DNA of 64,000 nt from Speluncibacter jeojiensis. Its GTDB lineage: Bacteria > Actinomycetota > Actinomycetes > Mycobacteriales > Mycobacteriaceae. The translations under genes were made by a program, and so were the position numbers. The DNA is taken from positions 124,001 to 188,000 of the forward strand of contig NZ_JAAIVF010000003.1 of assembly GCF_029589495.1 (NCBI RefSeq), given 5' to 3'. Positions 63,484 to 64,000 of the stretch are shown in pieces. Position 1 is the stretch's first letter; each line of letters starts with the position of its first letter. Below the pieces are notes generated by a model. The model did no database searches and had not been told where the DNA came from. It saw only the letters and a list, made by a program, of their open reading frames with translations.

Positions 63484-64000
63484 CGAGCCGACCCCGACGG
63501 TGCGCGGCCGAGTTCTCTTGCGGCAGGTGCCAGTTCACGCTCGAAGAAGGAGAAGAAGCCCTCCGGGTCGGGTCCGGAATCGAGCAGGACGAGGTGGTCG
63601 AAGCCGGCGGCGGCGAACTGTTGCAGCGCGGCGAGATGCGCCTGCGGATCGGGGCCGTAGCCGGTGGTCGGGGCCATGTCCTCGGGACGCACGTAGCGGG
63701 AGGCCGCCTCGAACCCGTCCTCGTCGGGCAGTTCGGCCTGCACCTTCCAGCCGAGCGCACCGAACCGCATGAGCCGATGCGCCGACGCGAGCGCCGCCTC
63801 GTCCGACTCGGCCCACGCCAGCGGCACCTCGGCGTAGCGGGGACCCTCGCCGCCGTCGGTGCGGTAGCTGCCGACCAGTTCCTCGGACGCCTCGGTGCAG
63901 AACAGACCGTCTCCGCAGCGGGCCGCGAGCCCGGCCGAACCGGGGCCACCGGCGGCCACGACGATCGGCGGTGGCGTCGGCGGCAGGTCGAAGACCCGAG
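63480..64000 (-). CDS. LLM-class F420-dependent oxidoreductase, partial
   Basis: Only the C-terminal 173 residues lie in the window; the start is beyond 64000. PPIVVAAGGPGSAGLAARCGDGLFC, GWKVQAELPDEDGFEAASRYVRPEDMAP and a final GFDHLVLLDSGPDPEGFFSFFERELAP match the same group as the enzyme at 58641-59603. Substrate unknown. Confidence 0.82.
   Translation of the reverse strand, partial: RVFDLPPTPPPIVVAAGGPGSAGLAARCGDGLFCTEASEELVGSYRTDGGEGPRYAEVPLAWAESDEAALASAHRLMRFGALGWKVQAELPDEDGFEAASRYVRPEDMAPTTGYGPDPQAHLAALQQFAAAGFDHLVLLDSGPDPEGFFSFFERELAPAARELGRAPSGSAR

Overview
The window is high-GC actinobacterial DNA, read here as a mycolic-acid-containing member of the Mycobacteriales (Gordonia-like is my best guess, not proven). 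Three things support this. A block from ndh to two CBS/DUF21 proteins (5.7-17.3 kb) has the gene order of Mycobacterium tuberculosis Rv1854c-Rv1841c without the urease genes. A block from miaA to a glycosyltransferase (20.1-32.7 kb) matches Rv2727c-Rv2739c, with gluABCD next to recX as in Corynebacterium. There is also an antigen-85-like mycolyltransferase at 48.4-49.4 kb. I saw no rRNA, tRNA, CRISPR array, insertion sequence or prophage.

0-34 kb is mostly core genome. It holds a tail-to-tail histidine kinase/response regulator pair, membrane proteins, a FabH-like synthase with a terminator hairpin in its leader, type II NADH dehydrogenase, a BlaI/BlaR-like pair behind candidate IdeR and BlaI operators, gnd, a DEAD-box helicase, guaB1, two CorC/HlyC-like proteins, a solute-binding-VWA fusion, miaA, a DUF349 protein, miaB, a glutamate ABC transporter, recX, recA with a PafBC-type promoter and an SOS box, a DUF3046 gene and a glycosyltransferase. 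A frameshifted gene at 32.8-33.9 kb closes this part.

34-63 kb is an accessory general-stress region. It contains a large KatE catalase, ChaB, ANTAR and degenerate GGDEF proteins, a flavin reductase, an esterase, a hemerythrin, an F420-type oxidoreductase, the uracil-DNA-crosslinking protein UdgX, and many small stress-type proteins. At its centre (42.2-46.8 kb) is a complete five-gene stressosome operon: rsbR, rsbS, rsbT, an RsbX-like phosphatase, and a 746-residue RsbU-like protein that also carries its own RsbW-like kinase domain. An rsbW-sigF operon lies at 60.9-62.7 kb, and an unpaired RsbW-like protein and a STAS protein lie at 51.3-52.9 kb. Upstream of at least a dozen genes in this region I read sequences of the sigma-F type (GTTT, 15-17 bases, GGGTAT or GGGTAC), including one that would drive the sigF operon itself. 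I found none as good in the first 33 kb. The region therefore looks like a stressosome, a sigma factor and much of its regulon gathered in about 29 kb.

The same region is littered with damaged genes: a glycosyltransferase remnant, a TetR/SDR pair fused by a deletion through both N-termini, a DUF6328 protein with its middle missing, and a frameshifted HAD phosphatase. This suggests active turnover, or in some cases assembly errors that raw reads could exclude.
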